Source: Lentisphaeria bacterium
GTDB taxonomy: Bacteria; Verrucomicrobiota; Lentisphaeria; Oligosphaerales; Oligosphaeraceae
Direction of reading: 5' to 3'
Assembly (NCBI GenBank): GCA_016287975.1
Contig: JAEEXV010000094.1
Location: 1-5,287 of the forward strand
DNA: 5,287 nt
In this document: piece by piece, positions 1 to 5,287 of the stretch
Layout: each line of letters opens with the position of its first letter
How positions within the stretch are numbered: the stretch's first letter is position 1
Made by a program: the position numbers and the translations under genes
Notes under the pieces: generated by a model
Told to the model about the DNA's origin: nothing
The model's input: only the letters and a program-made list of their open reading frames with translations
The model's database searches: none

Positions 1-1643
1 AGGAGCAGCTCCAGGAGGTGCTGGAGGAGAGCCGCAACAACGGCCAGCCCTTCCAGAAGGTCCTCTACAACTACGAGATTACCACCGAGGACGCGCTCCT
101 GGAGATGATCGCGGAGGAACTGGGCACGCAGTTCGTGGAACTGCACATCAGCGCTATCGACCAGGCCCTCACCAAGATCATCACCCCCGACACCGCGCGC
201 ACCTACAGCATCATCCCGCTCTCCGAGGACGAGGACACCATCACCCTCGCGACCGACCACCCCTTCGACACCAAGCTGGTCGACGAACTCCACTTCGTCA
301 TCAACAAGGACTGCCGCATCGTCGTCGCGCGCCCCAAGGAAATCCAGGACGCCCTCGACGCCTTCTACCCCGAAAAGGGCGGCAGCGTCTCGGAGGTGAT
401 CGGCGAACTGGTCGCGGAGAACAGCGGCAAGGAGCAGGACTACGCGAGCCTCTCCGACCAGGAACTGCTCAAGGCCGCCAACGACGCGCCGATCGTCAAG
501 TTCGTCAACGTCATCCTGCAGCAGGCGATCAAGGACAAGGCCTCCGACATCCACTTCGAGCCGTTCGGCGATTCCTTCCGAATCCGCTACCGCATCGACG
601 GCGACCTCTACGAAATGGCGCCGCCCCCCAAGAACCTCGCGGTCCCCGTGCTGAGCCGAATCAAGGTCATGAGCAACATGAACATCTCGGAGCGCCGCAT
701 CCCGCAGGACGGGCGCATCGAGCTGCACATCAACCGCAACCCCATCGACCTGCGTGTCTCCACCCTCCCCACCCGCTACGGCGAATCCGTGGTGCTCCGC
801 GTGCTCGACCGCTCCGTCGTCAACCTGGACCTCGACAGCCTCGGCATGCAGCCGTCGATGGTCGCCGACGTCCGCAAGATCATCGGCCGCCCGAACGGCA
901 TCTTCATCGTGACGGGGCCGACGGGCTCCGGGAAGACCACCACCCTCTACTCCGGCCTCAAGGAACTCAACAAGCTCGAGGACAAGCTGCTGACCGTCGA
1001 GGACCCCGTGGAATACGACATCGAGGGCATCATGCAGGTGCCCGTGCGCGAGCAGGTCGGAATGACCTTCGCCAGCGCGCTCCGAGCCTTCCTGCGTCAG
1101 GATCCCGACCGCATCATGGTCGGGGAAATCCGCGACAAGGAGACCGCCGACATCGCCGTCCAGGCGTCGCTGACTGGACACATGGTGCTTTCGACCCTGC
1201 ACACCAACGACGCCGCCGGTACGGTCACGCGTCTGATCGACATGGGCATCGAACCCTTCCTGATCAGTTCGACGCTCGTCGGCGTCCTCGCCCAGCGCCT
1301 GATCCGGCGCTGCTGCCCGAACTGCAAGGAGGCCTACGTGCCCGACGATTCGGAACTCGACGCCTTCGGCATCACCCGCGATGACCTGGGCGGGCGCCCC
1401 TTCTACCGCGGCACTGGCTGCGACAACTGCAACGGCTCTGGATACCGCGGCCGCGTCGGCATCTTCGAACTGCTGCGCGTGACCCCCGAGATCCAGGCGC
1501 TCGTCAACCGACGCTGCACGACCCAGGAAATCAAGGCGCAGGCGGAGGAACAGGGCATGGAATCCCTGCGAAAGGACGGCTTCAAGCATGTGCTGGCGGG
1601 CATCACCAGCGCCAAGGAGGTCATCCAGTACACCTTCGCGTAA
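1..1643 (+). CDS. pilB: Type IV pilus assembly (extension) ATPase PilB / GspE family, 5' partial
   Basis: Hexameric cytoplasmic ATPase that powers pilin polymerisation through PilC. Numbering from the GTG at 18: a degenerate MshEN/T2SSE_N-type domain occupies about 1-120. The ATPase core follows, with Walker A GPTGSGKTT (300-308), Asp box EDPVEY (328-333), Walker B region QDPDRIMVGE (361-370), His box TGHMVLSTLH (386-395), and a two-CxxC zinc site (C433/C436 and C468/C471), a GspE/PilB hallmark that PilT lacks. The reading frame stays open to the left edge (codons from base 3), and the residues encoded before base 18 (EQLQE) continue the usual N-terminal helix. The GTG at 18 lies inside an AGGAGG-like run with no room for a ribosome site in front of it. 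The true start is therefore probably outside the window, with a few tens of residues missing. It ends with TAA, 50 bases before pilT. It could serve a type II secretion-like system instead, but the adjacent pilT favours a pilus. Confidence 0.93.
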   Translation, partial: EQLQEVLEESRNNGQPFQKVLYNYEITTEDALLEMIAEELGTQFVELHISAIDQALTKIITPDTARTYSIIPLSEDEDTITLATDHPFDTKLVDELHFVINKDCRIVVARPKEIQDALDAFYPEKGGSVSEVIGELVAENSGKEQDYASLSDQELLKAANDAPIVKFVNVILQQAIKDKASDIHFEPFGDSFRIRYRIDGDLYEMAPPPKNLAVPVLSRIKVMSNMNISERRIPQDGRIELHINRNPIDLRVSTLPTRYGESVVLRVLDRSVVNLDLDSLGMQPSMVADVRKIIGRPNGIFIVTGPTGSGKTTTLYSGLKELNKLEDKLLTVEDPVEYDIEGIMQVPVREQVGMTFASALRAFLRQDPDRIMVGEIRDKETADIAVQASLTGHMVLSTLHTNDAAGTVTRLIDMGIEPFLISSTLVGVLAQRLIRRCCPNCKEAYVPDDSELDAFGITRDDLGGRPFYRGTGCDNCNGSGYRGRVGIFELLRVTPEIQALVNRRCTTQEIKAQAEEQGMESLRKDGFKHVLAGITSAKEVIQYTFA

Positions 1644-1677
1644 AATCATTTGCATTCATTAGAACAAGTTTGAATTG

Positions 1678-1682
1678 AGGAG
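1678..1682 (+). promoter_or_regulatory. Ribosome binding site of pilT
   Basis: AGGAG lies 11 bases before the ATG at 1694, a somewhat long but workable spacing. It supports that ATG, which gives the normal PilT N-terminus. It sits in an AT-rich gap between two GC-rich genes, which should leave the site little paired. Confidence 0.6.
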
Positions 1683-1693
1683 ATTGCTGCGAC

Positions 1694-2797
1694 ATGGCTA
1701 GACTTGAAATGGCGGATTTGCTGGATCTGGTGCTGGAGGAGGGGGCGAGCGACCTGCACCTGCCCTGCTTCTCCCCGCCGATGCTGCGACTCCACGGCGA
1801 AATGACGCCCCTCGACGTCCCCCCCCTGCAGCCCGAGGACACCGAGTACCTGATGAAGTCCATCACCAGCGAGGCCAACCAGCAGAAACTGCAGCAGGAC
1901 GGCACGGTGGACTTCGGCTTCGCCTTCGGCGACAAGGCGCGTTTCCGTGTCTCGGCCTTCCGCGCCCGCGGCAACTTCGCGATGGTCCTGCGAACCATCT
2001 CGAACAACCTGCTGACGCTGGACCAGATCGGGCTGCCGAAGGCGTGCAAGGACGTCCTCTTCCGACCGCGCGGACTGGTGCTGGTGACGGGGCCGACGGG
2101 CTCGGGCAAGTCGACGACGCTGGCCTCGATGATCGACGTGATCAACCATGAGCGCAGGGACCACATCATCACCATCGAGGACCCCATCGAGTTCTACCAC
2201 AAGCACCTGAACTGCATCGTCACCCAGCGCGAGGTGCACAACGACGTGCCGTCCTTCGCCGACGCCATCCGACGCGCGCTGCGCCAGGACCCCGATGTCA
2301 TCCTGGTCGGGGAAATGCGAGACAACGAGACCATCTCGGCGGCCATCACCGCCGCCGAAACCGGCCACCTGGTCTTCGGAACCCTGCATACCACTGGCGC
2401 CGCCGAGACCGTCGACCGTATCGTCGACTCGTTCCCGACCAACCAGCAGGCACAGATCCGCACGCAGCTGGCGGCGAGCCTGGTCTGCGTGATCTCGCAG
2501 CTGCTGCTGAAGCGCAAGGACAAGAAGGGTCGTGTCGCGGCCTTCGAGGTGATGGTCACGACCCCCTCCATCCAGGCGCTGATCCGCGACGGCAAGACCT
2601 TCCGAATCACCTCGGACATCCAGACTGGCGCGAAGTTCGGCATGGTCACCATGGATTCGTTCCTGCTGACCCTCTACAACGACGGCAAGATCTCCTACGG
2701 CGATTTGATCACCAAGTGCCACGACGCGGAAGGCGTCGTGCAGAAACTGCATGAACTCATGAAGGAGAAGGGCGAGATCGGCGGCATGAAGAAATAA
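1694..2797 (+). CDS. pilT: Type IV pilus retraction ATPase PilT
   Basis: Cytoplasmic hexameric ATPase that depolymerises the pilus, giving twitching motility and often DNA uptake. At 367 residues it has the usual PilT length. The N-terminal PAS-like domain covers about 1-100 (ASDLHL near 18-23, then LRLHGEM at 31-37). The RecA-like domain has Walker [10 protein letters not shown] (133-141), Asp box IEDPIEF (161-167), Walker B region [14 protein letters not shown] (197-210) and His box [11 protein letters not shown] (223-233). [10 protein letters not shown] (292-301) followed by IQTGAKFGM (309-317) corresponds to the AIRNLIRE region needed for retraction in studied PilT proteins. The CxxC zinc pair of PilB is absent, as expected. 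It lies between the extension ATPase and the platform gene, so extension and retraction motors are probably made from one transcript. The paralogue PilU is an alternative, but the retraction motif and the single copy favour PilT. Confidence 0.95.
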   Translation: MARLEMADLLDLVLEEGASDLHLPCFSPPMLRLHGEMTPLDVPPLQPEDTEYLMKSITSEANQQKLQQDGTVDFGFAFGDKARFRVSAFRARGNFAMVLRTISNNLLTLDQIGLPKACKDVLFRPRGLVLVTGPTGSGKSTTLASMIDVINHERRDHIITIEDPIEFYHKHLNCIVTQREVHNDVPSFADAIRRALRQDPDVILVGEMRDNETISAAITAAETGHLVFGTLHTTGAAETVDRIVDSFPTNQQAQIRTQLAASLVCVISQLLLKRKDKKGRVAAFEVMVTTPSIQALIRDGKTFRITSDIQTGAKFGMVTMDSFLLTLYNDGKISYGDLITKCHDAEGVVQKLHELMKEKGEIGGMKK

Positions 2798-2821
2798 CCG
2801 CGCCGCCGACGTTTTCCCAAT

Positions 2822-2827
2822 AGGAGG
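2822..2827 (+). promoter_or_regulatory. Ribosome binding site of pilC
   Basis: A full AGGAGG lies 6 bases before the ATG at 2834, inside the 36-base pilT-pilC gap. It fixes the pilC start, which begins with the MAKFQYTAYD typical of the family. Confidence 0.8.
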
Positions 2828-2833
2828 CAATTC

Positions 2834-4075
2834 ATGGCGAAGTTCCAATACACGGCGTATGATGCCGACGGCAAGGTCCGCAAGGGCGTGCTGGAGGCGG
2901 ATGACGAGCAGGCGGCGGCGATCCAGCTGCACAACATGTCCCTGTCGCCGACGAGCCTGACGACGGTGAACACGGGCAAGAAGGGCAAGGCCGGCGCGGG
3001 CGGCGGCTCGCTCTTCGGCATGCCGAAGATCCCGCGCAAGCAGTTGTGCACGGCGACGCGTCAGTTGGCGACGCTGCTGGAGGCGGGCCTGCCGCTGGTG
3101 CGCGCGCTGCACACCCTGGAGCGCCAGGCGAAGGGCGTCCAGCCGCAGTTGTACAAGGTGATGGGGAGCCTGGCGGAGTCGGTGGAAGGCGGCTCGACCT
3201 TCTCGGAGGCGCTGGCCCTGCATCCCAAGTCGTTCAACAAACTGTACGTCTCCATGGTGCGCGCGGGCGAGGTCTCCGGCGCGATGGAGGTCGTCCTGAA
3301 CCGTCTGGCGGAGTTCATGGAGAAGGCGGCGCGCATCGCGGGCAAGGTCAAGTCGGCGATGGTCTATCCTATCGCGGTCCTGACGATGGCCATGGGCATC
3401 ACGGCGGGCCTGATGATCTTCATCATCCCGAAGTTCGGCGCGATGTTCAAGGAAATGCTGCCAGGCGAGGATCTGCCGAGCATCACCGAGTTCGTCCTGG
3501 CCTGCTCCGACGCGGTCTCCAACCACGCGCTGGCGGTGCTGGCGGGCTTCGCGGCCTTCATCTTCGTCTTCAAACTGGCGCTGAAGACCAAGCCAGGCAC
3601 ATACGCATGGGACTTGTTCTGCATCAAGGTACCGATGATCAGCGGGCTGGTGGTCAAGAACATCTCGGCCCGCTTCGCGCGGACGCTCGGCACCCTGATG
3701 GGCTCCGGCGTCGCGGTGCTCTCGGCCCTGCAGATTGTCCGCGACACCGCGGGCAACGAGATCTTCGCGCAGGCGATCGACAAGGTGCACGACGCGGTGA
3801 AGGAGGGCGAGGGCATGACCAAGCCGCTGGAGGATTCGCATGTCTTCCCGCTGATGCTCTGCTCGATGATCCAGGTCGGCGAGGAGACTGGCGCGCTGCC
3901 CGACATGCTGAACCGAGTCGCCAACGTCTATGAGGAAGAAGTCGACCGCGCGGTGGAGGGCCTGACCTCCATGATCGAGCCGCTGATGATCATGTTCCTG
4001 GCTGGCGTCATCGGCACCATCGTCGTCGCGCTCTTCGCGCCGCTGGTCAAGATGATTGACAAGCTCGGCGGCTGA
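2834..4075 (+). CDS. pilC: Type IV pilus inner-membrane platform protein PilC / GspF family
   Basis: Inner-membrane platform on which PilB and PilT act to insert or remove pilins. The 413 residues are typical of the family. The N-terminus FQYTAYDADGKVRKG (4-18) is characteristic, followed by a basic, glycine-rich linker (about 48-60). Two GspF repeats follow: the first at about 74-199 (RQLATLLEAGLPL at 76-88), the second at about 280-402 (FARTLGTLMGSGV at 281-293). K171 to P199 closely fits the GspF family signature as I recall it, with a central YP (178-179). Membrane segments are likely at about 176-198, 230-250 and 380-405, with short charged ends. QVGEETGAL (347-355) in the second repeat mirrors RAGEVSGAM (143-151) in the first, showing the internal duplication. 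The stop codon overlaps the next start by one base. Confidence 0.95.
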   Translation: MAKFQYTAYDADGKVRKGVLEADDEQAAAIQLHNMSLSPTSLTTVNTGKKGKAGAGGGSLFGMPKIPRKQLCTATRQLATLLEAGLPLVRALHTLERQAKGVQPQLYKVMGSLAESVEGGSTFSEALALHPKSFNKLYVSMVRAGEVSGAMEVVLNRLAEFMEKAARIAGKVKSAMVYPIAVLTMAMGITAGLMIFIIPKFGAMFKEMLPGEDLPSITEFVLACSDAVSNHALAVLAGFAAFIFVFKLALKTKPGTYAWDLFCIKVPMISGLVVKNISARFARTLGTLMGSGVAVLSALQIVRDTAGNEIFAQAIDKVHDAVKEGEGMTKPLEDSHVFPLMLCSMIQVGEETGALPDMLNRVANVYEEEVDRAVEGLTSMIEPLMIMFLAGVIGTIVVALFAPLVKMIDKLGG

Positions 4076-4077
4076 TG
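4073..4077 (+). promoter_or_regulatory. TGATG stop-start overlap coupling pilC to the next gene
   Basis: The pilC stop TGA (4073-4075) shares its A with the ATG at 4075. Only a weak GGCGG lies in front, so the downstream gene is probably translated by ribosomes finishing pilC. This decides the start chosen for the HEXXH protein. Confidence 0.6.
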
Positions 4078-4986
4078 ATTGCCGACGACCTGATCGATCG
4101 CGCCGGGGCGGGCGATTTGGACGCCCTGGCCGAACTGGACCGCCGCGGCCTCTCCCCCGCGCCGAACGAGGACGCCCCCGCCTTCGCGGAACGGCTGCGC
4201 GGCCTGAATGCCAACTACCAGTCGATGGAGGGGGAACTGGCGAAGGGCGGCACCTATACGGTCGAGGGGGTGACCGTGCGGCGGGACGCGCGCATTCCCG
4301 AGGAGGTCTTCTCGGCTGCGGGCGAGGCGACCGAGGCGCTCTACGGCTTCCGCTGCGACTGGGTGCCGGGATTCTTCCTCGACCCGCGCTTCAGCGGGCT
4401 CTTCGGCGGCTGCGCATTCTTTTTCTACCCGGACTTCTTCGCGCTCTTCATCATCCGCCACAGTTTCCAGAACAAGGAGCGCTGGCTCTGGTATCGGCGC
4501 GACGAACTGCTGGCCCATGAACTGTGCCACATCGCGCGAATCGGCCTTGAATCCCACGCCTACGAGGAGTATTTCGCCTACCAGACCGCCGCGACCGCCT
4601 TCCGCCGCGTCGTCGGCGGAATCTTCCGCAGCCAGACCGACGTATTCCTCTTCCTGGGGGCGACGCTGCTGGAGTTCTGCACCCAGTTGTCGCGCGCGTT
4701 TTTCGCGGTGCCGCTCTGGGTGCCCGCCGTCGGCTGGGCCGCCCTCGTCGGCGTCGTCGCCTTCCTGCTGCTGCGGCTGCTCGCCATGATCCGCACCCAC
4801 CACCGCGCCCACGCCAACCTCGCCGCCGCCTACGGCAATGCCGACACCGCCCGACATGTCTTATTCCACTGCACCGACGCAGAAATCGGCGACCTCGCGC
4901 GCGGCGCGGACGCCGCCCTGCTCCGCCAATGGTCGGCCGAGAACCTGCGCTGGAAAATCATCCTCCATCGCTTCCCGCTGCCGTAG
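4075..4986 (+). CDS. Uncharacterised membrane protein with HEXXH (zincin-type) motif, coupled to pilC
   Basis: I do not recognise a named family. The 303 residues show an acidic, soluble N-terminal part (about 1-95), then an aromatic-rich hydrophobic stretch (about 98-127). RRDELLAHELCHIAR (141-155) follows and contains HELCH at 148-152, the HEXXH form of zinc metallopeptidases: H148 and H152 as metal ligands, E149 as catalytic base. Acidic residues E159, E164 and E165 (YEEYFAY, 163-169) are candidates for the third ligand of a gluzincin. Hydrophobic segments at about 188-203 and 214-237 look membrane-spanning, followed by a mixed cytosolic-looking tail with no signal peptide. Codon use resembles the pil genes, so recent transfer is not apparent. 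Processing or quality control of a pilus or membrane protein is possible but only inferred from position. It is not a PilD-type prepilin peptidase, which is an aspartic enzyme. The gene call is secure; peptidase activity is not. Confidence 0.82.
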   Translation: MIADDLIDRAGAGDLDALAELDRRGLSPAPNEDAPAFAERLRGLNANYQSMEGELAKGGTYTVEGVTVRRDARIPEEVFSAAGEATEALYGFRCDWVPGFFLDPRFSGLFGGCAFFFYPDFFALFIIRHSFQNKERWLWYRRDELLAHELCHIARIGLESHAYEEYFAYQTAATAFRRVVGGIFRSQTDVFLFLGATLLEFCTQLSRAFFAVPLWVPAVGWAALVGVVAFLLLRLLAMIRTHHRAHANLAAAYGNADTARHVLFHCTDAEIGDLARGADAALLRQWSAENLRWKIILHRFPLP

Positions 4987-5021
4987 GGGCGGGCTGCCCT
5001 GGTTGCGACGGCGTCCCCCCT

Positions 5022-5133
5022 GGGAAATACGGAAAGCTATGTTCCCCAAGAGGGGGCGGTAACAGCCCCTCATAATGCCGACACGCCAGAAGCGTGCAGG
5101 TGGTGCGCGATCCCCGAAAAGAGGCGCGGCATT
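5022..5133. other. Cluster of three consecutive stems, possible structured RNA
   Basis: Stem A: GGGAA (5022-5026) pairs with TTCCC (5042-5046), continued by ATA/TAT (5027-5029 with 5038-5040) around one bulged G, loop 5030-5037. Stem B: GGGGC (5053-5057) pairs with GCCCC (5065-5069), loop GGTAACA. Stem C: AATGCCG (5074-5080) pairs with CGGCATT (5127-5133), seven perfect pairs enclosing a smaller hairpin CACGC/GCGTG (5082-5086 with 5092-5096). No known riboswitch or RNA family was recognised, and the strand cannot be fixed from the stems alone. GC-rich DNA forms chance stems easily, so only stem C is strong evidence. Confidence 0.35.
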
Positions 5134-5146
5134 CCTGCCTGGGAAA

Positions 5147-5211
5147 GCCCCCGGAGGGGGCGTCGGACCATAGCCAGGGGTGGAGGGCGCGTTAGCGCCC
5201 GGAACCCCTGG
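5147..5211. repeat. Hairpin-rich intergenic repeat, copy 1 (complete)
   Basis: The unit has a small perfect hairpin GCCCCC-GGA-GGGGGC (5147-5161), a 12-base linker (5162-5173), then a long nested hairpin. In the latter CCAGGGGT (5174-5181) pairs with ACCCCTGG (5204-5211), a symmetric GGA/GGA internal loop follows (5182-5184 and 5201-5203), and GGGCGC/GCGCCC closes a GTTA loop (5185-5200). The core 5165-5187 recurs at 5251-5273 with 21 of 23 bases identical. The layout of a short hairpin followed by a longer stem with a CCAGGG-like arm resembles intergenic repeats I recall from Verrucomicrobia, Bacteroidetes and related genomes; this is memory, not a search. Confidence 0.65.
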
Positions 5212-5228
5212 GGGCGGGTTTCTGTTTT
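5203..5228 (+). terminator. Possible weak terminator inside the repeat region
   Basis: AACCC (5203-5207) pairs with GGGTT (5216-5220), extendable by a G-T and a G-C pair at the base (5202 with 5221, 5201 with 5222), loop of 8 bases. TCTGTTTT follows (5221-5228). The stem is short and the T run is interrupted. Its left arm is also the right arm of the repeat's outer stem, so the two folds exclude each other. It could end the pil transcript 217 or more bases after the last stop. Confidence 0.25.
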
Positions 5229-5233
5229 CCAGA

Positions 5234-5287
5234 GCCCTGCAAGGGCGGAAGGACCGTGGCCAGGGGTGGAGGGAGCGCCGAAGGCGC
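5234..5287. repeat. Hairpin-rich intergenic repeat, copy 2 (cut by window edge)
   Basis: Same plan as copy 1, about 86 bases downstream in direct orientation: small hairpin GCCCT-GCA-AGGGC (5234-5246), linker, left outer arm CCAGGGGT (5260-5267), then the inner hairpin GCGCC-GAA-GGCGC (5275-5287). The right outer arm lies beyond the window. Both small stems differ in sequence from copy 1 yet remain fully paired, while the core 5251-5273 is nearly unchanged. Confidence 0.65.

Larger units (their letters stand above)
4987..5287. other. Gene-free, hairpin-rich intergenic region
   Basis: These 301 bases after the last stop show no convincing coding sequence on either strand. They contain a near-continuous chain of inverted repeats, annotated separately. 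A weak GGGC/GCCC hairpin directly follows the stop (4987-4990 with 4996-4999) but has no T run, so it is not a convincing terminator. The region continues past the window edge. Confidence 0.65.

Noticed and set aside
18..20. GTG at 18 as the true start of pilB
   Set aside because: The frame is open to the window edge, family-like residues precede it, and no ribosome binding site can fit before it.
909..2112. Near-identical DNA at the Walker A segments of pilB (about 909-929) and pilT (about 2085-2105), as a sign of gene conversion
   Set aside because: The identity covers only about 20 bases coding for the same P-loop residues and does not extend to either side, so shared function and codon bias suffice.
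1646..3841. 731-codon open frame on the minus strand, opposite all of pilT and most of pilC
   Set aside because: Its translation is low-complexity, rich in Arg, His, Gln and Leu with no recognisable domain, and it lies opposite two unmistakable genes. Long antisense frames arise in GC-rich DNA when third positions avoid A and T.
3046..3933. 295-codon plus-strand frame inside pilC
   Set aside because: It is an out-of-frame Gly/Arg-rich shadow of pilC, whose own frame matches the GspF family throughout.
3928..4857. 309-codon minus-strand frame opposite the HEXXH gene
   Set aside because: The product is a biased Gly/Glu/Ala/Val-rich string without motifs, whereas the plus-strand frame has a zincin motif, membrane segments and coupling to pilC.
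5075..5173. 32-codon basic small open frame (ATG at 5075, TAG at 5171)
   Set aside because: There is no ribosome binding site in front of it. It runs through the stem cluster and into repeat copy 1, and its Gly/Pro/Arg-rich composition is what those GC-rich repeats would give in any frame.
4147..5287. CRISPR array, tRNA or rRNA in the right-hand part
   Set aside because: The repeats are only two, differ in their stems, and lack regular spacers; no tRNA cloverleaf or rRNA segment was recognised.

Overview
The window is GC-rich (about 60-65 % by eye) and densely coded on the + strand. It carries the cytoplasmic and inner-membrane motor genes of a type IV pilus (or closely related type II secretion-like) machine: a pilB-type extension ATPase cut by the left window edge, a complete pilT retraction ATPase, and a complete pilC/gspF platform protein. 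A fourth gene overlaps the end of pilC by one base (TGATG). It encodes an unrecognised membrane protein with a clear HEXXH zinc-peptidase-type motif. The last 301 bases hold no convincing gene, but they are packed with inverted repeats, including two copies of a hairpin-rich element.

Layout: pilB 1-1643 (5' end missing); a 50-base AT-rich gap; pilT 1694-2797; a 36-base gap with a strong ribosome binding site; pilC 2834-4075; HEXXH membrane protein 4075-4986; structured intergenic DNA 4987-5287, which runs off the right edge. All four genes point the same way with short gaps or overlap, so one transcript is likely. PilB and PilT would be the hexameric ATPases that drive pilin polymerisation and depolymerisation at the PilC platform. 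No pilin, prepilin peptidase (PilD) or PilM-Q gene lies in the window. The job of the HEXXH protein is unknown; its translational coupling to pilC suggests it is made with the pilus base.

Organism: the order pilB-pilT-pilC occurs in several phyla (for example delta-proteobacteria, Clostridia and the Verrucomicrobia/Lentisphaerae group). A GC-rich genome with hairpin-rich repeats between genes would fit the PVC group (Verrucomicrobia, Lentisphaerae, Planctomycetes), but this is a weak inference and no taxonomic marker is present. The points most worth a second look are the pilC-coupled HEXXH protein, the duplicated hairpin element whose stems differ in sequence but keep their pairing, the further stem-rich stretch before it, and a marked shortage of CCGG together with a tell-tale codon bias.
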